A DNA stretch of 46,584 nt from Candidatus Saccharimonadota bacterium (lineage in GTDB: Bacteria > Patescibacteriota > Saccharimonadia > Saccharimonadales > Saccharimonadaceae). The position numbers and the translations under genes were made by a program. The stretch covers positions 1-46,584 of the forward strand of contig JAFRJG010000003.1 in NCBI GenBank assembly GCA_017432365.1, written 5' to 3'. Shown one piece after another: positions 24,737 through 33,312 of the stretch. The notes below the pieces were generated by a model. That model had not been told where the DNA came from. It made no database searches and saw only the letters and a program-made list of their open reading frames with translations. Position 1 is the first letter of the stretch. Every line of letters begins with the position of its first letter.

Positions 24737-27254
24737 GTTCGACTCCGAGGACGAGGGTTGGCTCTTGGGCGGACGAGGAGGACTTGGCGGAGGTCTTTGT
24801 AGCGGGTTTCAGGGAGATGACGGCGACGTCGCCTTTGTTCAGGTCGCCCTTAATAATGGCTTCGGAGAGGAGGGATTCGAGATTATCCTCAATCGCACGG
24901 CGAAGCGGGCGAGCGCCGTTTTTCGGGTCATAACCCTTTTCAATCAAAAACTGTTTCACGGCGTCGTCGATTTTCAGCCCGAGGTTTTGAGCGCCAAGGC
25001 GTTTTTTCAGGTCGGAAATCAGCGTGTCGAAGATGCGCTCAACGTCGGCGTCGGTCAGAGCGCGAAAAACCAGAATTGAATCGAGACGGTTAATTAGTTC
25101 GGGACGCATGTGTTTCTTGAGCGCCCTTAGAGCGTAAGTTTTCGATTCTTCATATTCACGTTCGAGTTCCTTTTTGGTCTTTTTTCCGTTAGTTTTTTCG
25201 GCGAAACCGAAGGAGTCGTCGCGATAGGCTTCGTTGGCGCCGAGATTGGAGGTCAAAATTACAACGGTATTATTGAACTTAACTTTCGTTCCCTGACCGT
25301 CAGTTAGAACGCCGTCCTCGAGGATTTGGAGGAGCATGTTAAAGACGTCGGGATGAGCCTTTTCGATTTCGTCGAACAGAACGACGGAATACGGGCGGCG
25401 ACGGACAGCTTCGGTCAGTTTTCCACCATCGTCATAGCCGACATATCCGGCTGGAGCGCCGACAAGACGCGAGACGTTATGTTTTTCGCCAAATTCGGAC
25501 ATGTCGATTTTAATTAAAGCGTTGTCGCCCCCGAAAACTTCACGGGCGATAACGCGGGCGAGTTCGGTTTTTCCGACACCAGTCGGACCCATAAAGAGGA
25601 AGGAGCCGATAGGACGGGAGGGGTTCGCAATTCCGGAACGACCACGGCGGATAGCTTTCGAGACGGCTTTTATCGCTTCGTCTTGACCGATGATAGAAGT
25701 TTTCAAATGGGCTTCGAGTTTCGAGAGAAGTTCACGCTCGTCGCCATGGACTTTCGAGACGGGGATACCGGTTTTTAGAGAAATCGCGGTCGCGAGATTT
25801 TCTTCGGAGAGAACGGGGACGTCTTCTTCTTTGATACCTTTTTTCTCAAGAGCCTTGATTTTTTCTTTGATTTTTTCAACTTCGGTTTTATATTCGGCAG
25901 CCTTTTTATAATCGTCTTTTTCGGCGGCGGTTTCCATTTTTTCTGTGAAAGTTTGGCAGTCGATTTTGAGTTTTTTCAGTTCCCCGCCACCCTTTTTATC
26001 GGCTTCAACTTTCGCGATAGCACTCGCTTCGTCGATAACATCGATAACCTTATCAGGCATGAAGCGGTCGTTGATATAGCGACCAGACATGTCGATAGCG
26101 GTTTCGAGGAGTTCGTCGGGAATCGAAACGCCGTGGTGTTTTTCGTAATGAGGCTTAATACCCTTGAGAATCCGGAGAGTAATCAGAGGGGAGGGCTCTT
26201 CGACAATCACGGTTTGGAACCGACGAGAGAGGGCTTTATCTTTTTCAATTCCCTTGCGGTATTCGTCGAGGGTCGTCGCGCCGATTAAATGAATGTTGCC
26301 ACGAGCGAGAGCGGGTTTTAAGATGTTCGCGGCGTCCATCGTTCCTTCAGAGGAGCCGGCGCCCGAGAGGAGATGAAGTTCGTCGATAAAAAGAATAATC
26401 GAATCGTCGCCGACGGCTTCGTCGATGATGCCCTTGATGCGTTCCTCAAATTCGCCACGGAACTTCGTCCCGGCGAGGAGAGAGGAGAGGTCAACTTGGT
26501 AAATATGTTTACCAATGAGGAGGGAGGGGACGTCGTTTTTGACGATTTTTTGAGCCAGACCCTCGACGATGGCGGTTTTCCCGACACCCGCCTCACCAAT
26601 CAGCACCGGATTCGACTTGGTACGACGCGAGAGAATCGTCACGGTTCGCTCGATTTCGCGGTCGCGACCGATAACGTTGTCGAGCTTTCCGGTTCGCGCG
26701 AGTTCGGTCAGGTCGGTTCCGAAACGAGAGAGCCAGCGCAACGGATTTTTCCGGGCGTATTTTTTCTTTTCTTTGGCGTTTTTTATTTCGGTAGCTTCTT
26801 TTTCGGCGGCTTCCTCAATTTCGGTTGCGAGTTCGTCGAGATTAACGCCGGCTTTTTCGAGCATGACGGCGGCGTTAGAATGAGCCTGGTTTATCAGGGC
26901 GTAGAGGAGATGTTCGGTTCCAACGACTTCTAGTCCAGCATCGCGGACGAAGTTATGAGCCATGCGGAGAGTTAAGACGGTCGATTCGGAGAGGGACATC
27001 ATCGCCATCATGCCTTCGTTCGGGACGTCGCTCGCGGTTTTCCCGAGGGATTTTTCGAGTTCATCAAGGGAGACATTCCAGTTAAAGAGGAGGCGCGCGC
27101 CTTCTGAGATATCAACGGCGAGGATACCGAGAAGGAGATATTCGGTTCCCATGAAGCCGTTATTATAACGTTTGGAGTAATAATCCGCTTTTTGAAGGGC
27201 GAGACGACCGTTTTCGGAGAGCTGGTTCATGATTTCGGAAAATTCATCATTCAT
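24729..27254 (-). CDS. clpC: ClpC-type AAA+ ATPase
   Basis: An 841-aa Hsp100 unfoldase. It has an N-terminal Clp-repeat domain, first AAA module (Walker [10 protein letters not shown], Walker [10 protein letters not shown]), a middle coiled segment, and second AAA module (Walker [10 protein letters not shown], Walker [12 protein letters not shown]). A segment DSFGFAEK after the second module is at the position of the ClpP-docking loop. The start at 27254 (MNDEFSEIM) is supported by TATAAT six bases upstream; a longer reading to 27395 would run through the CIRCE operator. It heads the operon with the HExxH protein and clpP. The gene could also be named clpB-like, but the short middle domain and clpP linkage favour ClpC. 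Confidence 0.93.
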   Translation of the reverse strand: MNDEFSEIMNQLSENGRLALQKADYYSKRYNNGFMGTEYLLLGILAVDISEGARLLFNWNVSLDELEKSLGKTASDVPNEGMMAMMSLSESTVLTLRMAHNFVRDAGLEVVGTEHLLYALINQAHSNAAVMLEKAGVNLDELATEIEEAAEKEATEIKNAKEKKKYARKNPLRWLSRFGTDLTELARTGKLDNVIGRDREIERTVTILSRRTKSNPVLIGEAGVGKTAIVEGLAQKIVKNDVPSLLIGKHIYQVDLSSLLAGTKFRGEFEERIKGIIDEAVGDDSIILFIDELHLLSGAGSSEGTMDAANILKPALARGNIHLIGATTLDEYRKGIEKDKALSRRFQTVIVEEPSPLITLRILKGIKPHYEKHHGVSIPDELLETAIDMSGRYINDRFMPDKVIDVIDEASAIAKVEADKKGGGELKKLKIDCQTFTEKMETAAEKDDYKKAAEYKTEVEKIKEKIKALEKKGIKEEDVPVLSEENLATAISLKTGIPVSKVHGDERELLSKLEAHLKTSIIGQDEAIKAVSKAIRRGRSGIANPSRPIGSFLFMGPTGVGKTELARVIAREVFGGDNALIKIDMSEFGEKHNVSRLVGAPAGYVGYDDGGKLTEAVRRRPYSVVLFDEIEKAHPDVFNMLLQILEDGVLTDGQGTKVKFNNTVVILTSNLGANEAYRDDSFGFAEKTNGKKTKKELEREYEESKTYALRALKKHMRPELINRLDSILVFRALTDADVERIFDTLISDLKKRLGAQNLGLKIDDAVKQFLIEKGYDPKNGARPLRRAIEDNLESLLSEAIIKGDLNKGDVAVISLKPATKTSAKSSSSAQEPTLVLGVEHA

Positions 27255-27260
27255 GAAACC

Positions 27261-27290
27261 ATTATAGCGCGGAGAGGTTAGCACTGTCAA
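27261..27290 (-). promoter_or_regulatory. Promoter of the clpC operon
   Basis: On the minus strand TTGACA (27285-27290) and TATAAT (27261-27266) are separated by 18 bp, and the ATG follows the -10 box by exactly six bases. The -35 box lies inside the CIRCE operator. Confidence 0.85.
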
Positions 27291-27304
27291 GGCGAGAGTG
27301 CTAA
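27278..27304. promoter_or_regulatory. CIRCE operator (HrcA binding site)
   Basis: TTAGCACTG-N9-GAGTGCTAA, one base from the consensus TTAGCACTC-N9-GAGTGCTAA, with the correct 9-base spacer. It covers the -35 box of the clpC promoter, so HrcA bound here would block RNA polymerase; heat shock would release it. HrcA itself is not in the window. Confidence 0.92.
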
Positions 27305-27316
27305 AATTAAGGTGAG

Positions 27317-27340
27317 AAAAAAGCCCCGCGAGCGCGGGGC
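27317..27340 (-). terminator. Terminator after the 160-aa orphan gene
   Basis: GCCCCGCG and CGCGGGGC form a perfect 8-bp stem with a two-base loop, followed on the minus strand by six T. It lies between the orphan gene stop (27376) and the CIRCE/clpC promoter. Confidence 0.85.
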
Positions 27341-27375
27341 GGTGTGGTCGAAAGAGTCGAGATATAATGAGACTA

Positions 27376-27858
27376 TTAGCAGACTTCGGCAGCATAGAGC
27401 GACATTGCTAAGGTGCAATTACGCAGACGGACGGGGGTTCGATCGTCGGCCAGGATGAGCCGACAAATCTCGTCGCCTTCGCCGCAGTTTTTCTCGAGAA
27501 CGCAGTAAAGCTGCTTCCCGTCCCAATGAACGTGAGGATTAACGACGTCGTGGCGACCGCAAGAAGCGGAGACGACGTAAGCCATGTTCTTAATGTCGCC
27601 GCCGGCGTTTCTGAACCGACTAATCATCGTCTGCTCCATGACATAGATGGCGTTGAGGGTCCCGTCGCAGTCGTCATCGAGGTCGGAGGTCCTCAAGCTC
27701 GCCATGGCACGGCGGCGCTGGTGGCGCTCGACCGGTTCGAAGGTAACAACAGAGCCGGTACTATCGTCATAAAGCGAAATCGGCTCTTTCGTAGCATTAA
27801 TCAGGGCGTGGACGTTGACCTGACGCGGTTTGTCCGTTGTTTGGTTTATAAGGTGCAT
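27376..27858 (-). CDS. Orphan 160-aa protein, unknown function
   Basis: Not recognised. The protein has no signal or membrane segment and is probably cytoplasmic. Features are an acidic patch (TSDLDDDCDG), a His/Arg stretch (ERHQRRRAMASL) and seven cysteines: SCGRH, YCVLEKNCGEGDEIC, RNC and a C-terminal EVC among them, which with the nearby histidines (HVHW) could bind metal (inference). I chose ATG 27858, which follows AAAGGAGGGA; a start at 27885 would ignore that site. It has its own consensus promoter and terminator, so it is a single-gene unit next to tuf. Confidence 0.65.
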   Translation of the reverse strand: MHLINQTTDKPRQVNVHALINATKEPISLYDDSTGSVVTFEPVERHQRRRAMASLRTSDLDDDCDGTLNAIYVMEQTMISRFRNAGGDIKNMAYVVSASCGRHDVVNPHVHWDGKQLYCVLEKNCGEGDEICRLILADDRTPVRLRNCTLAMSLYAAEVC

Positions 27859-27897
27859 ATTCTCCCTCCTTTTTGTGTTTTTCAACCACGGTGTATT

Positions 27898-27926
27898 ATT
27901 TTACTACTTTTATACTAAAAAGTCAA
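27898..27926 (-). promoter_or_regulatory. Promoter of the 160-aa orphan gene
   Basis: On the minus strand TTGACT (27921-27926) and TAAAAT (27898-27903) are separated by 17 bp. The leader is about 35 nt with an AAAGGAGGGA ribosome binding site. Confidence 0.75.
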
Positions 27927-27981
27927 TGGTAAGAGGCTTAGACACTAAGCCGTTAACGGTCGCTATGGATAGAGTTCGAGC

Positions 27982-28030
27982 GTTTGGGGAACGTTTGGGG
28001 TGTTTGAGGGGTGTTTGAGGGGTGTTCGGG
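27982..28030. repeat. Short imperfect 11-bp tandem repeats
   Basis: The unit GTTTGAGGGGT occurs twice in tandem (28002-28012, 28013-28023) and is flanked by related GTTTGGGG copies. It lies between the orphan-gene promoter and the tuf terminator, in a 220-bp gene-free stretch. No function is apparent. Confidence 0.5.
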
Positions 28031-28033
28031 AAC

Positions 28034-28061
28034 AAAAAATACCCCGGAAGCGGGGTATTTT
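28034..28061 (-). terminator. Terminator of tuf
   Basis: AAAATACCCCG and CGGGGTATTTT form an 11-bp stem with a GAAG loop, followed on the minus strand by TTGTTC. It lies 19 bases after the tuf stop. Confidence 0.85.
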
Positions 28062-28079
28062 CGGAGTAGCGAGAGGCTA

Positions 28080-29264
28080 CTATTTAATTACTTTCGTAAT
28101 GACGCCGGAACCGACGGTCTTACCACCTTCGCGGATAGCGAAGCGGTCGTTGTTGTTCATCGCGACAGGGGCGAGAAGCTTAACGTTAAAGGTAACTTGG
28201 TCACCAGGCATGACGATTTCCTTGTCGGCCGGGAGTTCGACTTCACCCGTGACGTCGGTCGTACGGAAGTAGAACTGAGGCTTGTAACCTTTAGCGAACG
28301 GAGTATGGCGACCGCCTTCCTCTTTCTTCAAGATATAAACCTGGGCCTCAAATTCGGTATGAGGGGTAATCGTGCCAGGAGCGGCGATGACCTGTCCACG
28401 TTCAATCTGCTCGCGTTCAATACCGCGGAGGAGAAGACCGGCGTTGTCGCCAGCTTGACCCTGGTCGAGGGTTTTATGGAAGGCTTCGATACCGGTAACG
28501 ACAGATTTCTGGGTTTCGCGGAGACCGACGATTTCTACTTCGTCGTTAAGCTTAACGACACCCTGCTCGATACGACCAGTAGCAACCGTACCACGACCCT
28601 TAATCGAAAAGACGTCTTCAATCGGCATAAGGAAGGGCTTATCGAGGTCATGTTCAGGAATATCGAAGTATTCGTCCATGGCTTTAACGAGATCCATGAT
28701 AGCCTGCTCGTTCTCAGCATCGCCTTCGAGAGCCTTCGTGGCGGAACCCTTGATAATCGGGGCGTTATCACCGTCGAAGCCGTATTTGTTAAGGAGTTCG
28801 CGGACGTCCATTTCGACGAGTTCGACGAGTTCGGGGTCGGCGAGGTCCATTTTGTTCAAGAAGACGATAATCTTCGGGACGTTAACTTGGTGAGCAAGAA
28901 GGACGTGCTCACGAGTCTGGGGGAGGGGACCGTCGTTCGCGGCGACGACGAGAATCGCACCGTCAACCTGGGCGGCACCGGTAATCATGTTTTTAATATA
29001 GTCGGCGTGACCCGGCATATCGACGTGAGCGTAGTGACGCTTTTCGGATTCATATTCCTGGTGAGAGGTTGCGATAGTAATTCCGCGAGCCTTTTCCTCA
29101 GGGGCGTTGTCGATTTGGTCGTAAGCGACGGGTTTATTAACTTCGGACGGAAGTTTCTTCGCGAGAACGCTAGTAATCGCGGCGGTCAAAGTCGTTTTCC
29201 CGTGGTCAACGTGGCCCATCGTACCGACGTTGATGTGGGGCTTGGAACGGTCAAAGTTAGCCAT
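28080..29264 (-). CDS. tuf: Elongation factor Tu
   Basis: A 394-aa translational GTPase delivering aminoacyl-tRNA to the ribosome. The GTP motifs are intact: GHVDHGKT, the switch-I Thr in [25 protein letters not shown] and GSATKAL. Domains 2 and 3 are complete and end in [10 protein letters not shown]. It is transcribed alone, from TTTACT-N17-TAAAAT at 29338-29366, with a leader of about 65 nt and an AAAGGAGA ribosome binding site. Confidence 0.98.
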   Translation of the reverse strand: MANFDRSKPHINVGTMGHVDHGKTTLTAAITSVLAKKLPSEVNKPVAYDQIDNAPEEKARGITIATSHQEYESEKRHYAHVDMPGHADYIKNMITGAAQVDGAILVVAANDGPLPQTREHVLLAHQVNVPKIIVFLNKMDLADPELVELVEMDVRELLNKYGFDGDNAPIIKGSATKALEGDAENEQAIMDLVKAMDEYFDIPEHDLDKPFLMPIEDVFSIKGRGTVATGRIEQGVVKLNDEVEIVGLRETQKSVVTGIEAFHKTLDQGQAGDNAGLLLRGIEREQIERGQVIAAPGTITPHTEFEAQVYILKKEEGGRHTPFAKGYKPQFYFRTTDVTGEVELPADKEIVMPGDQVTFNVKLLAPVAMNNNDRFAIREGGKTVGSGVITKVIK

Positions 29265-29337
29265 TCTGGATATATCTCCTTTTTATTATTTTCTCGAGAG
29301 CACTAATAAAAACCAGCTTCGAGACTCTACGGGATTT

Positions 29338-29366
29338 ATTTTATACGATTTTTCCCATAAAGTAAA
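29338..29366 (-). promoter_or_regulatory. Promoter of tuf
   Basis: On the minus strand TTTACT (29361-29366) and TAAAAT (29338-29343) are separated by 17 bp, just downstream of the preceding gene's terminator. Confidence 0.7.
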
Positions 29367-29370
29367 GATG

Positions 29371-29394
29371 AAAAAGCCCCCGAAAGCGGGGGCT
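29371..29394 (-). terminator. Terminator after the 125-aa orphan gene
   Basis: AGCCCCCG and CGGGGGCT form a perfect 8-bp stem with a 4-base loop, followed on the minus strand by TTTTTC. The region 29400-29538 between it and the orphan gene stop holds a small CGCCGC-CGAA-GCGGCG hairpin and no supported gene. Confidence 0.85.
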
Positions 29395-29538
29395 AAGGAG
29401 GGTTATGCGCCGCCGAAGCGGCGGAGAGATGAAGAGGTTTTCGTGGGGGTGCTTGAAGGGTGAGTCGGGGTTTAGGCGCGGTTTTTAGGTGGTGCGATAA
29501 GCAAGGGGAAGGTCAGGGGGTTCGGGAAAACGCTTCAG

Positions 29539-29916
29539 TTAGCGGCGGGGTTTACCCTTGGCGTCATAAGAAAAGACACACGACGAGGAAGTCGGGTGTA
29601 GACACTCGTACTTCAGAGTAGGACGCTCGTGTTTCGGGCTATCGCCGAAATCGACGATTGTCCGAGGCTTCAGCTCCCGAATCGTCGATTTGTATTCCTC
29701 GCGGAATATTTTGACGAGTCGGGGGGCATCAGCGCCATAAAACTGACTTTCCGGATTTTGCGTAGCTTCCCGGATTTTTTCAGCGCCGTGTGCCATGTTG
29801 TAGGGGATTGAATACCCCTTGTCATAGGTGCACTTGGCGAGCTTCTGGGCTTCGGAGCGGACGAGTTCCTCCTGCTCCAACCTTTTACGATAGTTCAAAC
29901 ATCTCATTGACTGCAT
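29539..29916 (-). CDS. Orphan 125-aa protein, unknown function
   Basis: Not recognised. The protein is basic, without signal or membrane segment. It has a Glu/Arg-rich helical N-terminus (RKRLEQEELVRSEAQK), a middle with YNMAHGAEKIREAT and VKIFREEY, and a C-terminus with ECLHPTSSSCVFSYDAKGKPRR. I chose ATG 29916, which follows GAAAGGAGG; the alternative at 29934 overlaps that site. The gene has its own strong promoter with an 11-bp inverted repeat at the start of the transcript, and its own terminator. Confidence 0.6.
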   Translation of the reverse strand: MQSMRCLNYRKRLEQEELVRSEAQKLAKCTYDKGYSIPYNMAHGAEKIREATQNPESQFYGADAPRLVKIFREEYKSTIRELKPRTIVDFGDSPKHERPTLKYECLHPTSSSCVFSYDAKGKPRR

Positions 29917-29960
29917 GTAACAGCCTCCTTTCAAAGAGCAAAGTTGAGTTTCTATGCGAA

Positions 29961-29987
29961 AAGCGCAAGAAACTAGTTCTTGCGCTT
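29961..29987. promoter_or_regulatory. Perfect inverted repeat at transcript start
   Basis: AAGCGCAAGAA and TTCTTGCGCTT form an 11-bp perfect inverted repeat around five bases. It lies one base downstream of the -10 box at 29988-29993, so it covers the likely start site. It may be an operator or a 5' stabilising hairpin of the orphan gene, and with the following TTTTC it could also end fusA read-through. Confidence 0.55.
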
Positions 29988-30016
29988 ATTTTACCATAAA
30001 AGGCTTAGAAAGTCAA
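29988..30016 (-). promoter_or_regulatory. Promoter of the 125-aa orphan gene
   Basis: On the minus strand TTGACT (30011-30016) and TAAAAT (29988-29993) are separated by 17 bp. The -35 box lies three bases after the fusA stop. Confidence 0.75.
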
Positions 30017-30019
30017 TAC

Positions 30020-32119
30020 CTATTTCGTATTGCGGGCGTCGATAATTTCTTGAGCCACGTTGGGCGGAACTTCCTCATAGGCGAAGAGTTCCATTGAAGA
30101 AGCGGCGCGCCCCTGGGACATGCTCCGGAGGTCGGACGTGTAGCCAAAGAGGTTGCCAAGCGGACAGAAGGCGCGAATAACTTTCGTACCGCCAGGGAGG
30201 TCTTCCATTTCGTCAATTCGACCTCGGCGAGAGTTAATGTCGCCGATAACGTCGCCCATGAAGTCTTCAGGAGTGGTAATTTCGAGCTTCATGACGGGTT
30301 CGAGGAGAACCGGAGACGCCTTTTTAATTCCTTCGCGGGTCGCGAGGGAGCCGGCGAGCTTAAAGGCGAGTTCGGAGGAGTCAACGTCATGATAAGAACC
30401 GTCATAGAGAGTCGCTTTAACATCGACAACCGGGTAGCCGGCGATAACGCCACCGTTGAGGGTTTCTTCAATTCCCTGTTGGACGGGTTTACGATATTCC
30501 TGAGGGACAACGCCACCTTTAATCATGTCAATAAACTCGAAGCCTTTACCGGGTTCGTTCGGCTCAAACTTGACCCAGACATCACCGTATTGACCACGAC
30601 CACCAGATTGTTTGATGTGTTTTCCTTGAGCTTCGGCGGTTGCGCGAATTGTCTCGCGATAAGCGACTTGGGGAGCACCGGTGTTTGCTTCAACGCCGTG
30701 TTCCTTTTTCAGGCGGTCGATAATGATTTCGAGATGAAGTTCGCCCATACCAGAGATAATCGTTTGACCGGTTTCCTCGTCGGTATGAACACGGAAGGTC
30801 GGGTCTTCTTCAGCGAGTTTCGAGAGACCGAGCGCCATTTTTTCCTGGTCGGATTTCGTTTTCGGCTCGACGGCGATGGAAACTGGCGGGTCGGGGAACT
30901 CAATCGACTCGAGACGAATCGGATGTGCCGGGTCGCAAATCGTAGTTCCGGTCGTTGTATCTTTCAAACCGACTACAGCGGCGATGTCGCCAGCGGCAAC
31001 TTCCGAGATTTCTTCACGCTTATCGGCGAACATGCGGACAATACGACCGACGCGCTCTTTATTGCCGGTCGAGGCGTTTAAGATATAAGAACCGGATTCG
31101 AGTTTTCCAGAGTACACGCGAATGAAAATCAGTTTACCGACGAAGGGGTCAGTAGCGATTTTGAAGGCGAGGGCGGTCAGGGGTTCGTTATTGTCGGCTT
31201 TTCGGACGACTTCATCGCCGGTTTTCGGGTCGAGTCCGACGGTTTGACCCTGGTCGCGGTCAAGCGGCGAGGGGAGATAATCGGCGACGAGGTCGAGAAC
31301 CTTTTCGACAATCACGCCACGACCATCACCACCGGTCACGAGGTAAAAATCGCCATCAAGGACGCGCTTGCGCAGGGCGGACTTTAGCTCGTCGACCGTA
31401 ATCGCGTCTTCTCCCTGTTCAAAGAACTTTTCCATTAACTTTTCGTCGGCAGCAACAGCTTCCTCAACGAGGAGAGCGCGGGCGTTTTTCGCCTTTTCTT
31501 GCATATCTTCAGGGATTTCGCCAACGGTTAGCTCGTGGTCGGCGTAGTCTTTATAGGTATAAGCTTTCATGTCAACGAGGTCAACCACGCCACAGATGTC
31601 CTTTTCGAAGCCAATCGGGAGGTGAATGGCGACGGCGTTTTTCGAGAGGCGTTTATGAATCGAGTCAAGGGATTTATAAAAGTCGCCGCCGATTTGATTG
31701 ATTTTATTCACGAAACAGATACGAGGGACGCCATATTTCGTGGCTTGGCGCCAGACGGTTTCAGACTGAGCCTCGACCCCCATTTTTCCGTCGAAGACAA
31801 CGACGGCGCCGTCGAGAACGCGGAGGGAGCGTTCAACTTCAGCGGTAAAGTCGATATGACCCGGGGTGTCGATAATGTTGATTTTATGACCCTTCCAGTA
31901 CGCCGTAACAGCGGCGGAAGTAATCGTGATTCCGCGCTCTTTTTCCTGTTCCATCCAGTCGGTCGTTGCGCCGCCGGTGTCGCCCTTGACGAGGTCGATT
32001 TTATGTTTAAGTCCGGTACGATAAAGAATCGCCTCGGAGGTCGTGGTTTTTCCAGCGTCGATATGGGCGATGATACCGATATTGCGGAAGTTTGATAGGT
32101 CTGTGACTGCTTGCGCCAT
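30020..32119 (-). CDS. fusA: Elongation factor G, with NKIN in place of NKMD
   Basis: A 699-aa translocase GTPase that moves tRNA and mRNA through the ribosome. Motifs G1 (AHIDAGKTT), the ERGIT segment and G3 (DTPGHIDF) are standard and domains II-V are complete. The G4 motif, usually NKMD, reads NKIN in CFVNKINQIGGDF: the Asp that recognises guanine is Asn (codon AAT on the minus strand near 31707). This could be lineage-specific. The ribosome binding site is AGGAAAA about 12 bases before the ATG. It follows pgk on the same strand after a palindromic terminator-like stem. Confidence 0.97.
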   Translation of the reverse strand: MAQAVTDLSNFRNIGIIAHIDAGKTTTSEAILYRTGLKHKIDLVKGDTGGATTDWMEQEKERGITITSAAVTAYWKGHKINIIDTPGHIDFTAEVERSLRVLDGAVVVFDGKMGVEAQSETVWRQATKYGVPRICFVNKINQIGGDFYKSLDSIHKRLSKNAVAIHLPIGFEKDICGVVDLVDMKAYTYKDYADHELTVGEIPEDMQEKAKNARALLVEEAVAADEKLMEKFFEQGEDAITVDELKSALRKRVLDGDFYLVTGGDGRGVIVEKVLDLVADYLPSPLDRDQGQTVGLDPKTGDEVVRKADNNEPLTALAFKIATDPFVGKLIFIRVYSGKLESGSYILNASTGNKERVGRIVRMFADKREEISEVAAGDIAAVVGLKDTTTGTTICDPAHPIRLESIEFPDPPVSIAVEPKTKSDQEKMALGLSKLAEEDPTFRVHTDEETGQTIISGMGELHLEIIIDRLKKEHGVEANTGAPQVAYRETIRATAEAQGKHIKQSGGRGQYGDVWVKFEPNEPGKGFEFIDMIKGGVVPQEYRKPVQQGIEETLNGGVIAGYPVVDVKATLYDGSYHDVDSSELAFKLAGSLATREGIKKASPVLLEPVMKLEITTPEDFMGDVIGDINSRRGRIDEMEDLPGGTKVIRAFCPLGNLFGYTSDLRSMSQGRAASSMELFAYEEVPPNVAQEIIDARNTK

Positions 32120-32158
32120 GTTATTCTGTTTTCCTGTTCATTAAAGAATTAATAGAAA

Positions 32159-32188
32159 GTCGGAAAATATAATAGCATATTTTCCGAC
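32159..32188 (-). terminator. Palindromic stem between pgk and fusA
   Basis: GTCGGAAAATAT and ATATTTTCCGAC form a perfect 12-bp inverted repeat with a 6-base loop. On the minus strand it is followed by TTTCTATTAATTCTTT, a weak U-rich tail, so it may partly terminate pgk transcripts. The stem itself contains TATTATAT, a possible -10 for fusA. Confidence 0.5.
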
Positions 32189-32201
32189 GGGCGGGAAGGG
32201 G

Positions 32202-33278
32202 TTAGGCTTTATCTTCGACGGCTTCGAGACCGGGGAGAGTTTTTCCGGAGAGCAGTTCAAGCGCAGCGCCACCGCCGGTCGAGAGCAGGGAGAAACGGAG
32301 GTCGGGATATGATTTCATCATTTCTTCGGCGAAGCCGGTCGTATCTCCTCCGCAGATAACAGAGGTAATTCCGTCCGATTCACCGAGGGTTTTCAAGACA
32401 AGGGTCGAAGAAGTGGCGTAGGCGGGGTCTTCGGCTTTACCGAGGAGACCGTTCCAGAGGACGGTTTTTGAGGATTTCAAGGTTTCGAGGAAATGATGAG
32501 TCGAAAGGGGTCCACAGTCGAGTTTATTTCCAGCTGCATCCTCGTCAAAATCTTCGGCGACGTAAGTTTTCTCGTCGGGCTTCACGACGCCATCGGCGGC
32601 GATTTTTCCACCGATACAGATAGAGTCGGCGAGAGGCTTGAATTTTTCAATCAGGGGGGCTTTATCGTCAACTTTCGCGCCACCGAGCAAGAGGGTAAAG
32701 GGTTTTTCTGGCTTTTTTAAGAGTTTTTCTAAGGTCGAAACTTCTTTTTCTAAGAGTAAACCGGCATAAACGGGAAGCTGTTTCGAGATGGCGGAAGTTG
32801 AAGCGTGGGCGCGATGAATGACGGCGAAGCCGTCTTGAACAAAGAGGTTCGCGCCGGTCGAGTCGAGGATTTCACAGATGAAATTATCGGAGTTTTTCTC
32901 TTCACCGGGGTAAAACCGGAGGTTTTCGAGAAGGAGAATACTGCCTTTTTTCAAGTGGGCGACGGCAGATTCGACGTCGGGACCGGACACGTCGTCAACG
33001 AAATCTACGGGGACACCGGGGAGAAGTTCAGCGAGCTTCAGCGCGACGGGCTTCAGAGAGAGTTCTTTGTTTCGGGCTCCTTCAGGGCGCCCGAGATGGG
33101 AGATGAGAATGATTTTTTTAGCGCCTTTTTCGAGAAGGTAATTAAGAGTCGGAAGGGAGGCGCGGATGCGAAAATCGCTGGCGATTTCGCCGTTTTCGAG
33201 AGGGACGTTATAATCTGTCCGGACGAGGACGACGGCGCCCTTGATTTTAGCGTCTTTGATGGTTAATTTGTTGTCCAT
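32202..33278 (-). CDS. pgk: Phosphoglycerate kinase
   Basis: A 358-aa glycolytic kinase making ATP from 1,3-bisphosphoglycerate. The substrate-binding N-terminal half is clear (VLVRTDYNVPL, DFRIRASLPTL, SHLGRPEG, LLENLRFYPGEEKN), as are the GGAKVDDK and GGDTTGF segments and the terminal STGGGAALELLSGKTLPG. It is about 30-60 residues shorter than the usual enzyme; the shortening is spread over loops and no catalytic segment is lost. The ribosome binding site is ACAGGT. It follows pyk by 34 bases on the same strand, giving an ATP-generating glycolysis pair. Confidence 0.95.
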   Translation of the reverse strand: MDNKLTIKDAKIKGAVVLVRTDYNVPLENGEIASDFRIRASLPTLNYLLEKGAKKIILISHLGRPEGARNKELSLKPVALKLAELLPGVPVDFVDDVSGPDVESAVAHLKKGSILLLENLRFYPGEEKNSDNFICEILDSTGANLFVQDGFAVIHRAHASTSAISKQLPVYAGLLLEKEVSTLEKLLKKPEKPFTLLLGGAKVDDKAPLIEKFKPLADSICIGGKIAADGVVKPDEKTYVAEDFDEDAAGNKLDCGPLSTHHFLETLKSSKTVLWNGLLGKAEDPAYATSSTLVLKTLGESDGITSVICGGDTTGFAEEMMKSYPDLRFSLLSTGGGAALELLSGKTLPGLEAVEDKA

Positions 33279-33312
33279 AAACTGTACCTGTTAAGTTATT
33301 GAGAAGAGCGAG

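Noticed and set aside
27982-28030. 11-bp tandem repeats as an origin or iteron cluster
   Set aside because: Only two to four imperfect copies, no DnaA-box pattern and no replication gene nearby.
28011-29306. 431-aa plus-strand open frame across tuf
   Set aside because: It is a shadow of EF-Tu caused by codon composition; EF-Tu on the minus strand is unambiguous.
32202-33278. Truncated pgk
   Set aside because: Both ends and the catalytic segments are present; the shorter length is due to small loops and fits reduced-genome bacteria.
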